From: Phascolarctobacterium_A succinatutens_B
GTDB taxonomy: Bacteria; Bacillota; Negativicutes; Acidaminococcales; Acidaminococcaceae
Assembly (NCBI RefSeq): GCF_958453765.1
Contig: NZ_CAUDZA010000002.1
Span: 93,886-157,885, forward strand
Length of the DNA stretch: 64,000 nt
Direction of reading: 5' to 3'
A program made the position numbers and the translations under genes. Of this stretch, positions 50,262-58,619 are shown piece after piece (the stretch's first letter is position 1; every line of letters begins with the position of its first letter). A model generated the notes under the pieces. It saw nothing but the letters and a program-made list of their open reading frames with translations. It was not told where the DNA came from and made no database searches.

Positions 50262-50290
50262 TTGGCTATGTATGGCTTTTCTGCTATAAT
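50262..50290 (+). promoter_or_regulatory. Promoter of the rmuC gene
   Basis: TTGGCT (50262-50267), 17 bp, TATAAT (50285-50290) with extended TGC. Confidence 0.72.
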
Positions 50291-50319
50291 AAAAAAATAA
50301 CGGAGGTCAGCATAGAAAA

Positions 50320-51456
50320 ATGAGTACATTAGCTATAGCTTTGATGATTGTCATAGCCCTGCTGTTGACAGGTGTGATAATATTATTGATACAGGGACGC
50401 CCCAAGGCGGACATGACGGCGCAGCGGCTGGAGCTTTTGGAGCGCAGGCTTGCGGAAAGCATGTACGACCTGCGCGGCGAGCAGAGCACGCTGGCGCGGG
50501 CGGCACGCTTGGAAAACCAGGCGGCGAGCGATAGGCTGAGCGAGCAGATTGACAAGCGGGTGGCGCGTCTGGCGGATATGACGGACCAGAACCTGGAGCG
50601 CATCCGCATGACTGTGGACGAGCGCCTCAATCAATCGCTGGAGCAGAAGTTTGCGCAGGTCAACAAGTGCTTGGGCGAGGTGCACCAGTCCTTGGGGCAG
50701 ATGCAGAGCCTTTCCTGCGGGGTGGACGAGCTGCGGCGTGTTCTTTCGAACGTCAAGGTGCGCGGTACCTGGGGCGAAATGCAGCTTGGCAATATCCTCA
50801 AGGATATTCTGGACCGTGCCAGATATGTAGAAAATGCGGAGGTGCGTCCGCACAGCGGCCTGCGTGTGGAATATGCCTTGCGCTTGCCCGGTCAGCGGGA
50901 GCAGGAGGTGCTGCTGCCAATTGATGCCAAATTTCCGCTGGAGGATTACCAACGCCTGCAGCAGGCACGTGAGGCCGGTGATACGCAGGCGGCGGATGCA
51001 GCGGCGAAGCAGCTGGAGCGACGCTTGAAGAGCGAAGCGAAGGATATTTGCGAAAAATATATCTGCCCGCCGTATTCGACGGATTTTGCCGTAATGTATC
51101 TGCCGAGCGAGGGCCTGTTTGCGGAGGCTTTGGCCTTGCCGGGACTGGCAGAGGAGCTGCAGCTGAAGTTCAGAGTGTGCGTAGCGGGGCCGACGACGCT
51201 GGCGGCGTTGGTGAACAGCCTGCAGCTGGGCTTCCGCACGTTGGCGGTGCAGCAGCGTACTACCGAGGTCTGGCAGCTGCTGAACAAGGTTAAGCAGGAG
51301 CTTGCCGGCTTGGAAACAGCTCTTGATAAAACAGCCAAAAAGCTGGAGGAGGGGCAGAATGCTCTGCACACCACCAAGCGCTATACAGCACGCTTGCAGA
51401 AGCAGCTGGAGGCTGTACAGCTGTTAGATGAGGAAGATAAGCATGACAAAGAATAA
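50320..51456 (+). CDS. rmuC: DNA recombination protein RmuC
   Basis: The 378-residue protein has an N-terminal membrane anchor (LAIALMIVIALLLTGVIILL), a long coiled coil (about 30-120) and the RmuC nuclease-like domain with KVRGTWGEMQLGNILKDIL, GLRVEYALRLPG, LPIDAKFPLEDYQRL and the VMYLPSEGLFAEAL and GPTTLAALVNSLQLGFRTLAVQQ segments. RmuC limits inversions between short inverted repeats. The start ATG lies 12 bases after GGAGGT. It overlaps the next small gene and begins a run of housekeeping genes. Confidence 0.93.
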   Translation: MSTLAIALMIVIALLLTGVIILLIQGRPKADMTAQRLELLERRLAESMYDLRGEQSTLARAARLENQAASDRLSEQIDKRVARLADMTDQNLERIRMTVDERLNQSLEQKFAQVNKCLGEVHQSLGQMQSLSCGVDELRRVLSNVKVRGTWGEMQLGNILKDILDRARYVENAEVRPHSGLRVEYALRLPGQREQEVLLPIDAKFPLEDYQRLQQAREAGDTQAADAAAKQLERRLKSEAKDICEKYICPPYSTDFAVMYLPSEGLFAEALALPGLAEELQLKFRVCVAGPTTLAALVNSLQLGFRTLAVQQRTTEVWQLLNKVKQELAGLETALDKTAKKLEEGQNALHTTKRYTARLQKQLEAVQLLDEEDKHDKE

Positions 51457-51658
51457 TGAGCCTCATCCCTATAAAAAGCCGCCGCTGTGGGTACAGATAT
51501 TATTATGGGCCTACGGCTTTATGTGGCTGAATATGATTTTTGTTACGGGCTTAAACAGCCTGTATCTCGGTTATATAGATTATGACAGCGGCAGCATTGC
51601 CTTCGCCATGACCTGTGGCTTTTGGCTGATTTTCAAATATTTGCCGCGCTTACTTTAA
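51443..51658 (+). CDS. Small two-helix membrane protein
   Basis: This 71-residue protein of no recognised family has a charged, Pro-rich start (MTKNNEPHPYKKPP) and two hydrophobic helices (VQILLWAYGFMWLNMIFV and SGSIAFAMTCGFWLIF). GAGGAAG lies in front of ATG 51443, and the gene overlaps the end of rmuC by 14 bases, which supports real translation. Function unknown. Confidence 0.65.
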   Translation: MTKNNEPHPYKKPPLWVQILLWAYGFMWLNMIFVTGLNSLYLGYIDYDSGSIAFAMTCGFWLIFKYLPRLL

Positions 51659-51673
51659 GAGGGGGAATTTATC

Positions 51674-52177
51674 ATGGAGCAATGGGATATTTATGACAGT
51701 GAACGCCGTCTTACCGGACGGACGATGAAGAAAAATGACTGGATACTGCAGGACGGCGAGTATCATCTGACGGTGCTTGGCGTTGTGCGCAATACAGAAG
51801 GACGCTTTCTGATTACCAGACGCGTGCTGACGAAGGCCTGGGCTGCCGGCTGGTGGGAGGTTCCCGGCGGTGCGGTGCAGGCGGGCGAAAGCTCACGCGA
51901 GGCTGTGAACCGTGAGGTTCTGGAGGAAACCGGTCTGGATGTTTCGGCCTGCACAGGAGGACCGGCGCTTACCTATCATCGCGAAAATCCGGGTGAGGGT
52001 GATAATTATTTTGTCGACTGCTATCTCTTTACGCTGCCGTTTACACCGGAAGAGGTAAAAATCCGTACCGAAGAGGCGTTGGAATATAAGCTGGCAACGT
52101 TGGAGGAAATTCAGGAGCTGGCGCGTCAGGGAATCTTTTTGCATTATGACAGTATTAAGGATGTTTTTGCAAAATAA
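51674..52177 (+). CDS. NUDIX hydrolase
   Basis: The 167-residue protein contains a perfect Nudix box, GAVQAGESSREAVNREVLEE followed by TGL (G-x5-E-x7-RE-x2-EE-x-G). The N-terminal part (WDIYDSERRLTGRTM, then GEYHLTVLGVVRN) is that of the isopentenyl-diphosphate-isomerase-like NUDIX group, which includes nucleotide-sugar and dinucleotide hydrolases. Mg-dependent cleavage of a nucleoside-diphosphate linkage is expected; the substrate cannot be told. It follows the small membrane-protein gene by 15 bases. Confidence 0.9.
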   Translation: MEQWDIYDSERRLTGRTMKKNDWILQDGEYHLTVLGVVRNTEGRFLITRRVLTKAWAAGWWEVPGGAVQAGESSREAVNREVLEETGLDVSACTGGPALTYHRENPGEGDNYFVDCYLFTLPFTPEEVKIRTEEALEYKLATLEEIQELARQGIFLHYDSIKDVFAK

Positions 52178-52283
52178 AGCTGTATACCGGCGTTTGCGGT
52201 TGAAAAAACACAGCCGGCGTGGTAAAATATTATGGTAAATGCTTAAATAAATATGGCAAAGAGAAAGTTTGGAGGAATTTACA

Positions 52284-53024
52284 ATGTCAGGACATTCTAA
52301 ATGGGCGAACATTAAACATAAAAAAGGCAAGGCTGACGCTCTGCGCGGCAAAATCACTACTAAAATCAGCCGTGAAATCACTATTGCCGTTCGTATGGGC
52401 GGTGCTGATCCTACCGGTAACATGAAGCTGAAGCTGGCTCTGTCCAAAGCTAAGGCTAACAATATCCCTAAAGACAACATTCAACGTGCAATCCAAAAGG
52501 GTGCAGGTGCTCTGGAAGGCCAAAGCTTCGAAGAGATTACCTATGAAGGCTACGGTCCTGCAGGCGTTGCTATGATGGTCAGCTGCCTGACCGATAACCG
52601 TAACCGTACCGCTGCCGATGTACGTCACGTATTCTCTAAGCACGGCGGCAACCTGGGTGCCAGCGGCTGCGTAAGCTACATGTTCAAACAAAAAGGTATC
52701 TTCGCAGTAAGCGCCGAAACCGGTGTTAGCGAAGACGATCTGATGATGATTGCTCTGGACGCAGGTGCAGAGGATATCAAGAGCAGCGAAGACGGCTTCG
52801 AAATTATCACCGATCCGGCTGCTTATGACGATGTAGAAAAAGCTTTGGCTGATAACAATATTGAAGTTGCAATGTCCGAAATCACCATGGTTCCCGATAC
52901 TATGGCTGAGCTGTCCGGTGAGGACGCTGAAAAGGTTCAAAAGATGCTGGACGCATTGGATGATTGCGATGATGTACAAGACGTTTACACCAACGCTGAC
53001 TTGCCGGAAGACGACGAGGAATAA
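52284..53024 (+). CDS. yebC: YebC/PmpR (TACO1) family protein
   Basis: The 246-residue protein begins MSGHSKWANIKHKKGKADAL, the family hallmark, and continues with ALSKAKANNIPKDNIQRAI, YEGYGPAGVAM and NRTAADVRHVFSKHGGNLG. YebC proteins have been described as DNA-binding regulators and, more recently, as ribosome-associated factors easing translation of proline stretches. The start at 52284 follows GGAGGAA. It precedes ruvC, the usual order in many bacteria. The family alignment ends in an acidic tail (PEDDEE). Confidence 0.94.
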   Translation: MSGHSKWANIKHKKGKADALRGKITTKISREITIAVRMGGADPTGNMKLKLALSKAKANNIPKDNIQRAIQKGAGALEGQSFEEITYEGYGPAGVAMMVSCLTDNRNRTAADVRHVFSKHGGNLGASGCVSYMFKQKGIFAVSAETGVSEDDLMMIALDAGAEDIKSSEDGFEIITDPAAYDDVEKALADNNIEVAMSEITMVPDTMAELSGEDAEKVQKMLDALDDCDDVQDVYTNADLPEDDEE

Positions 53025-53122
53025 TATTATTATTACGAAGTAACTGCAATGTGCGCGAAGCATAGTTGCAGAAAGGAAAGCAGGCAGTTGATGTCTGCTT
53101 TCTGTTTTTTGAGAGGTTTTTT

Positions 53123-53617
53123 ATGCTGGTTTTAGGAATTGACCCCGGTACCGCCATCTGCGGTTATGGCTTGGTAGATATGACAGGCAACCGTCTGCGC
53201 CCGGTTTTTTACGGCTCGGTGCTGACGGATAAGGATATGCTGCCGGAGCTGAGGCTGAAGAAGATTTACGATGATATTTCGGATATTATCGACCACTTCA
53301 AGCCGGATTTGCTGAGTATCGAAAAGCTGTTTTTTAACCGTAACGTGACTACTGCGATTCCTGTAGGACAGGCACGCGGCGTTGTGCTTTTGGCTGCGGC
53401 CAACAAGGGACTGCCGGTGATGGAGTTTACGCCGATGCAGATTAAGCTGTCGGTAGTAGGCACAGGCAGTGCGACGAAGGAGCAGGTTATATATATGGTA
53501 ATGCATCTGCTTAATATCCGCGAAAAAATTAAACCGGACGATACGGCCGATGCCTTGGCAGCGGCTATCTGCGGCATCAATACTGCGTCTACGCGCAGAT
53601 GGCAGGAGGGCAGATAA
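53123..53617 (+). CDS. ruvC: Holliday junction endonuclease RuvC
   Basis: This 164-residue resolvase cuts Holliday junctions. Acidic active-site residues lie in GIDPGTAICGYG (Asp7), SIEKLFF (Glu) and PDDTADALAAAIC (two Asp). The ATG at 53123 follows GAGAGG. The ruvA start codon directly follows its stop, so the two are one transcript. Confidence 0.94.
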   Translation: MLVLGIDPGTAICGYGLVDMTGNRLRPVFYGSVLTDKDMLPELRLKKIYDDISDIIDHFKPDLLSIEKLFFNRNVTTAIPVGQARGVVLLAAANKGLPVMEFTPMQIKLSVVGTGSATKEQVIYMVMHLLNIREKIKPDDTADALAAAICGINTASTRRWQEGR

Positions 53618-54220
53618 ATGATAGGTTTATTGAAGGGCACTGTTGACAGCCTGGGAGTAGACAACTGCATAATCGAAACGGCAGGCGGCGTAGGCTACCG
53701 CGTTTTCATGCCGGCAGCACAGCTGGCACAGCTGACGCAGGGTGCAGCAGTGCGCCTGCACATTCATACTGCGGTACGTGAGGACGCTATTGTTCTTTAC
53801 GGCTTTTTGAGCCGGGAATATTATGACCTCTTCGAGCTGCTGCTGACCATCAGCGGCGTAGGTCCCAAGATGGCCTTGGGTATTTTATCTGCAGTAAAGC
53901 CGGATGCTTTTTATTTGGCGGTGCAGAGCCGTGATATCAAGGTGCTCACTAAGCTGCCCGGTATCGGCAAAAAGACGGCGGAGCGCCTGCTGCTGGAGCT
54001 GAAGGACAAGGTCGGCTCCGTGGCTGCCGAAAGCGGTGACAGCTTCGGCGAGGCGGTAGCTGCCGGAGGCAGCGGCGCTGTAGCGGAGGCAATCGAAGCA
54101 CTTGCTTCCCTAGGATACAGCAACAGCGAGATTATGCCCGTAATCAAGAAAATCGAAGGCGCAGAAACCAAGACGAGCGAGGAAATATTGAAGCAGGCCT
54201 TAAGGCTGATGATGAAGTAA
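53618..54220 (+). CDS. ruvA: Holliday junction branch-migration protein RuvA
   Basis: The 200-residue protein has an N-terminal OB domain (MIGLLKGTVDSLG, GVGYRVFMP), a central double helix-hairpin-helix domain (LLTISGVGPKMALGILSA, KLPGIGKKTAERLLLELKDK) and a C-terminal UBA-like domain (EAIEALASLGYSNSEIMPVI) that contacts RuvB. Its start abuts the ruvC stop. Confidence 0.95.
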   Translation: MIGLLKGTVDSLGVDNCIIETAGGVGYRVFMPAAQLAQLTQGAAVRLHIHTAVREDAIVLYGFLSREYYDLFELLLTISGVGPKMALGILSAVKPDAFYLAVQSRDIKVLTKLPGIGKKTAERLLLELKDKVGSVAAESGDSFGEAVAAGGSGAVAEAIEALASLGYSNSEIMPVIKKIEGAETKTSEEILKQALRLMMK

Positions 54221-54295
54221 TTTCCCACAGATAAATAGTCTGGCGGTATTTGAGCCTGCAGCAGTAGGCTGCACAAGGCTTACTAGGAGGAACTT

Positions 54296-55303
54296 ATGGA
54301 ATTTGATGATAGAATTATTGCCGGGGCGGAACAGGAAGCAGATGGCTGGCAGTACAGCCTGCGTCCGCGTCTGTTAAATGAATATATAGGTCAGACGCAG
54401 GTCAAGGATAATCTGTCTATTTTCATTAAGGCTGCCGCTGCCCGCCACGAAGCGCTGGACCACGTGCTGCTGTTCGGGCCTCCGGGTTTGGGCAAAACTA
54501 CGCTGGCCAACATTATTGCCAATGAGCTTAATGTCAACATCCGCGTTACCAGCGGACCGGCGATTGAACGTCAGGGAGATTTGGCAGCAATTCTGACCAA
54601 CCTTGGCGATAATGATGTACTGTTTATTGACGAAATCCACCGCTTATCCAAGACCGTAGAGGAAATTCTTTATTCCGCTATGGAGGATTTTGCCTTAGAT
54701 ATTATTATCGGCAAAGGTCCTGCGGCGCGCAGTGTGCGTCTGGATCTGCCGCATTTTACGCTTATCGGCGCTACCACGCGCCTGGGCGCGATAGCAGCGC
54801 CTTTGCGTGACCGCTTTGGCGTGCAGTGCTGTCTGGAATTTTACAAGCCGGAGGAGCTGCAGTTTATTATTACGCGTGCAGCGGAAATCCTGAATGTAAA
54901 AATTGACAAGGAAGGCGCTTTGGAAATTGCCCGCCGCAGTAGAGGTACCCCGCGTATCGCGAACCGTCTGCTGAAGCGTGTGCGCGATTTCGCCCAGGTG
55001 CTGGGCGTGGAGGTTATCGACCGTCAGCTGGCAGACGAAGCGCTGGCCAAGCTGGAGGTTGACCGCTACGGCTTCGACCGCAACGACCGCAAAATTTTGA
55101 CGACCATCGTCAAAACCTTCGGCGGCGGTCCTGTAGGCATCGAAACGATTGCCGCAGCCGTGAGCGAGGAGTCCTCAACCATTGAGGATGTAATCGAGCC
55201 GTATCTGATGCAACAGGGAATGCTGAACCGCACCTCGCGCGGACGTATGGCAACACGCGAAACCTATAGATATCTGGGAATGCCGTTTCCCAAAAATCAG
55301 TAA
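54296..55303 (+). CDS. ruvB: Holliday junction branch-migration ATPase RuvB
   Basis: The 335-residue AAA+ motor has LRPRLLNEYIGQTQVKDNL, Walker A GPPGLGKTTLA, Walker B LFIDEIHRL, sensor 1 TLIGATTR and sensor 2 RSRGTPRIANRLL, followed by the winged-helix domain (EPYLMQQGMLNRTSRGRMAT). With RuvA it drives branch migration. An AGGAGGAA site precedes the ATG; the 75-base gap after ruvA has no terminator. Confidence 0.96.
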   Translation: MEFDDRIIAGAEQEADGWQYSLRPRLLNEYIGQTQVKDNLSIFIKAAAARHEALDHVLLFGPPGLGKTTLANIIANELNVNIRVTSGPAIERQGDLAAILTNLGDNDVLFIDEIHRLSKTVEEILYSAMEDFALDIIIGKGPAARSVRLDLPHFTLIGATTRLGAIAAPLRDRFGVQCCLEFYKPEELQFIITRAAEILNVKIDKEGALEIARRSRGTPRIANRLLKRVRDFAQVLGVEVIDRQLADEALAKLEVDRYGFDRNDRKILTTIVKTFGGGPVGIETIAAAVSEESSTIEDVIEPYLMQQGMLNRTSRGRMATRETYRYLGMPFPKNQ

Positions 55304-55329
55304 AGCAGCTTAGCTGCTCAGGAGGAAAA

Positions 55330-55932
55330 ATGAAATTATTATTACACGCCTGTTGCGGTCCCTGTGCCTGCTACCCTACGGAGCAGCTGACGGCGGCAGG
55401 AACAGATTTTGATATTTTGTTTTTTAATCCTAACATTCATCCGTACAAGGAGTTCAAGCACAGGCTGAGCACCCTGCGGGAGTTTTGTGAGAAAAAGCGC
55501 TACAATCTTATTATCGACAAAAGCTATCCTATCGAGGAATGCATCCGCGGCATGTTGGCAGAGCCTACCGTGCGCTGCGCCTTCTGCTACCGTATGCGTC
55601 TGCGCTATGCAGCGCAATTTGCCAAAGAAAACGGCTACGATGCCTTTTCGACTACGTTGCTCGTCAGCCCCTATCAGCGCCATGAGCTGATAAAAAAGGA
55701 GGCGGAGGCAGCAGCGGCGGAGTTCGGTATTCCGTTCTATTACGAGGACTTCCGCATCGGCTATCAGCGCGGTGTGGATATCAGCCTGGAACTGGGGCTG
55801 TATCGCCAGCAGTACTGCGGCTGTGTCTTCAGCGAGCGTGACCGCTACGAAATCCGCAAAAAGCCCAAAGCGGAAGCAACACAGGATAAGTTTGTGGTTG
55901 TAAGCAAAAATATTAAAATGGTGAACAGATAA
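55330..55932 (+). CDS. queH: Epoxyqueuosine reductase QueH
   Basis: The 200-residue protein reduces epoxyqueuosine to queuosine in tRNA, the last step of the pathway, and is unrelated to the B12-dependent QueG. The conserved cysteines are visible: Cys8-Cys9 in LLHACCGPCACY and the CxxC in TVRCAFCYRMRL, which with a further metal hold a 4Fe-4S cluster and extra iron. The GYDAFSTTLLVSPYQ and YYEDFRIGYQRG segments complete the family. It lies upstream of queA and tgt, which act earlier in the same pathway. Confidence 0.93.
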   Translation: MKLLLHACCGPCACYPTEQLTAAGTDFDILFFNPNIHPYKEFKHRLSTLREFCEKKRYNLIIDKSYPIEECIRGMLAEPTVRCAFCYRMRLRYAAQFAKENGYDAFSTTLLVSPYQRHELIKKEAEAAAAEFGIPFYYEDFRIGYQRGVDISLELGLYRQQYCGCVFSERDRYEIRKKPKAEATQDKFVVVSKNIKMVNR

Positions 55933-55953
55933 TTAGGGTAAAACAACCCTCAG

Positions 55954-56185
55954 TCAAAATCACGTTAGTGATTTTGACAGCTCCCTGACGCTAAGACCCA
56001 GTTTGTCGCGAGCTTGCGCTGCGAGAAACTGTTGGTCGTGCTAATGTCGCTTTGCGACGGCAGGGAGCATATAGAAGTCAGAAGTAATTGCCAACTGGAA
56101 TCTTTATGATAGCCCATGATATCTTCCCTGAAAGGGGAGGTGGCTGCGAGCGAAGCGAGCAGACGGAAGGGTTGTGCGAAAATCG
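55954..56185. repeat. Hairpin-rich interspersed repeat between queH and the SpoIID-like gene
   Basis: It begins with a perfect stem GTCAAAATCAC/GTGATTTTGAC (55954-55979), then GCTCCCTG pairs at distance with CAGGGAGC (56062 region), and CCCTGAAAGGGGAGGTGGC with GCGAGCGAAGCGAGC follows. The style is that of interspersed repeats in Firmicute genomes. No gene is visible here. Confidence 0.6.
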
Positions 56186-56196
56186 AGGAAAAGTAT

Positions 56197-57486
56197 ATGC
56201 TTAGAAAATTACTGATACTGTCTGTACTGTTATTTACTTTTATATTTGCTTCTGCTGCGGCAGCCGCCGAGCAAATCCGCATAGGAATTGTTGTGGGGCA
56301 GGCAACGGCAGAGCTGAGCTGTGAGGATGAATTCACAGTGCGTGATTCATCGGGAAAAACGACAACGATGCCCAAGGGAAAATATTTCATCCATGCGCAG
56401 CAGGGAAAGCTTTTCTTTGATGATAACAATGTATTTGGTAATGAAGCTGTTGTTGCTGCGGCGGCAGGCAAAAAGTCACCGCAAATCAATAAACGCAGTT
56501 ATAAAGGGGATTTTCAACTGCAGGCCGAGCAGGGGGATAAGCTTTTAGTAGTCAACAGACTGCCGCTGGAGGATTATCTGGCGAGCGTACTGCCTGCCAA
56601 AACGATGTCCGTATGGCCTGATGAGGTTATCAAGGCGCAGGCGGTTGCTGCCCGCAGCTACGCTTTATATAAAATGCAGCACAGCAATAAGGCCTATGCT
56701 TTGCTTGCGACCGACAAGGAGCTGCCTTACGGAGGCACCGGCAAGCGCATTGAAAAGGATGCTGTGACGAAGCTGATTCAGGCGACGAAAGGACAGTATC
56801 TGGTTGATGCTTACGGTAATGCGATAGAGGCAGTTACTACTTCAAGCAGCGGCGGCAGAACCGAAAGCGCGCTGAATCTGCGCGGTACTGCCGTAAGCTA
56901 TCTGCAGTCGGTAGAGGATTGCGACAGCGACAGCCCGGAATATACCTGGGAAAGCCGCATTGCTCCGGCGCTTTTGGAAAGCCTGGCAGCGCAGCGCGGT
57001 TATACCACCGGCAAGCTGACGAGTATACGCCTCTCCCCGCTTGATGACGCAGGTGTTGACAGAACGCCCACGGGACGGGTAAAATATATTATCCTTTCGG
57101 GTGAGGCCGGCGCTGCCAAAATCAGCGGCAGTGAGCTGCAGGATCTGTTAGGCTTGAACAGTACCTTATTTGATATCGAAACCGGTACGCCGGTGCCGGA
57201 AACGCTCAAGGTGCCTATCGAAGATCATTACGGTATGGAAATAGGCAGCAAGGATATAGGCATCAAGGTCAATGAGTCGAAAAAGCCTGTCTGGAAAAAT
57301 TTAGTCCGTAGCTACCATTTATTGGGCGGCGGCAAGGAAGAAAAAATTATTTTCCGCGGTAAGGGCAAAGGCTCTGGCCTCGGTTTGAGTGCCTGGGGTG
57401 CGCGCGGTATGGCTAACGCCGATACCAAAGCAACCTATAAAACGATTCTGGCACATTATTATCCCGGAACTCAGCTTGTCCGTTAG
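56197..57486 (+). CDS. SpoIID/LytB domain protein (secreted)
   Basis: The protein (about 429 residues) has a signal peptide (KLLILSVLLFTFIFASAAAAAEQ) and a SpoIID domain with YRGDFQL-like KRSYKGDFQL, NRLPLEDYLASVLPAKTM, QAVAARSYALYKM and TTSSSGGRTES, ending in KGKGSGLGLSAWGARGMA and ILAHYYPG, both standard. SpoIID is a lytic transglycosylase of engulfment, and LytB-type relatives enhance amidases, so cell-wall remodelling outside the membrane is expected. In a Negativicute this may be a sporulation or cell-division relic. ATG 56197 has GAGGAAA upstream; the frame is open further back but without a signal peptide. Confidence 0.85.
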   Translation: MLRKLLILSVLLFTFIFASAAAAAEQIRIGIVVGQATAELSCEDEFTVRDSSGKTTTMPKGKYFIHAQQGKLFFDDNNVFGNEAVVAAAAGKKSPQINKRSYKGDFQLQAEQGDKLLVVNRLPLEDYLASVLPAKTMSVWPDEVIKAQAVAARSYALYKMQHSNKAYALLATDKELPYGGTGKRIEKDAVTKLIQATKGQYLVDAYGNAIEAVTTSSSGGRTESALNLRGTAVSYLQSVEDCDSDSPEYTWESRIAPALLESLAAQRGYTTGKLTSIRLSPLDDAGVDRTPTGRVKYIILSGEAGAAKISGSELQDLLGLNSTLFDIETGTPVPETLKVPIEDHYGMEIGSKDIGIKVNESKKPVWKNLVRSYHLLGGGKEEKIIFRGKGKGSGLGLSAWGARGMANADTKATYKTILAHYYPGTQLVR

Positions 57487-57533
57487 CAGGAAGCTATGCG
57501 TCCTGTAATATATAAGAAAAGAGAGAATTTTGC

Positions 57534-58562
57534 ATGTTAGTAACTGATTTTGATTATGATTTGCCACAGGAGCTTATTGCTCAGCATCCTATGGAGCCGC
57601 GCGATCATTCGCGCCTGCTGGTTGTTGACAAAAAGACCGGTGAAATTGAGCATAAGCATTTTTATGATCTGGTAAATTATCTTAAGCCCGGCGATGTGCT
57701 GGTGTTTAATGATACCCGCGTTATTCCCGCGCGCCTGCACGGCACAAAGGATACCGGCGCCCATGTTGAGGTATTCCTGCTGACCCGCAGAGATGCAACC
57801 GACTGGGAGGTTCTGGTGCGCCCCGGCAAAAAGCTGCAGGTTGGTGCCAAGATTAACTTCAGCGATGAATTAAGCTGTGAGGTTATCGAGCATACCGATT
57901 TCGGCGGACGTGTAGTAAGATTTAAGTATGACGGTATCTTCGAAGAAATTCTTGACCGTCTGGGTGAAACTCCTCTGCCGCCGTACATTACGGCACCGCT
58001 GGAGGATAAGGAGCGCTACCAGACTGTTTATAACCGTGAGCGCGGCAGTGCTGCCGCTCCGACTGCCGGCCTGCACTTTACTAAGGAGCTGCTGCAGAAA
58101 ATCAAGGATATCGGCTGTGAAGAGGTTTTTGTAACCCTGCATGTAGGTCTCGGTACCTTCCGCCCCGTAAGCGAGGCAAAGATTGAGGACCACAAGATGC
58201 ATAAAGAATTCTACACCGTATCTCAGGAGGCTGCGGATGCTGTCAATAAGGCCAAGGCCGAAGGACGCCGCATTATCGCGGTAGGTACTACGGCAGTACG
58301 CACTCTGGAGGCTGCGGGCGCTGACGGTCAGCTGCACGCAGGCAGCAGCTGGACGAATATCTTCATCTATCCCGGTTACAAATTCCGTCTGGTGGATGAC
58401 CTCGTAACCAACTTCCATCTGCCGCAGAGCACGCTGCTGATGCTGGTAAGCACTCTGTCTACCCGTGAGATTATGCTGCAGACCTACAAGAAGGCGGTTG
58501 AAGAAAAATATCGCTTCTTCTCCTTTGGCGATGCCATGTTTATTACAGACCTCAATAAATAA
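57534..58562 (+). CDS. queA: S-adenosylmethionine:tRNA ribosyltransferase-isomerase QueA
   Basis: The 342-residue enzyme adds the ribosyl part of SAM to preQ1 in tRNA, making epoxyqueuosine. Typical sequence: DFDYDLPQELIAQHPMEPRDHSRLLV at the start, VFNDTRVIPARLHG, the AAPTAGLHFTKELL and FVTLHVGLGTFRPV segments and NFHLPQSTLLMLVS near the end. Length matches. The ATG follows AAGAGAG. It lies 57 bases before tgt with a small stem (GCCTTCG/CCGAAGGC) between. Confidence 0.95.
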   Translation: MLVTDFDYDLPQELIAQHPMEPRDHSRLLVVDKKTGEIEHKHFYDLVNYLKPGDVLVFNDTRVIPARLHGTKDTGAHVEVFLLTRRDATDWEVLVRPGKKLQVGAKINFSDELSCEVIEHTDFGGRVVRFKYDGIFEEILDRLGETPLPPYITAPLEDKERYQTVYNRERGSAAAPTAGLHFTKELLQKIKDIGCEEVFVTLHVGLGTFRPVSEAKIEDHKMHKEFYTVSQEAADAVNKAKAEGRRIIAVGTTAVRTLEAAGADGQLHAGSSWTNIFIYPGYKFRLVDDLVTNFHLPQSTLLMLVSTLSTREIMLQTYKKAVEEKYRFFSFGDAMFITDLNK

Positions 58563-58619
58563 GATTTTTGCCTTCGCCGTAAAGCCGAAGGCGCTGATAA
58601 ATATTTTTAGGAGTTGCAT

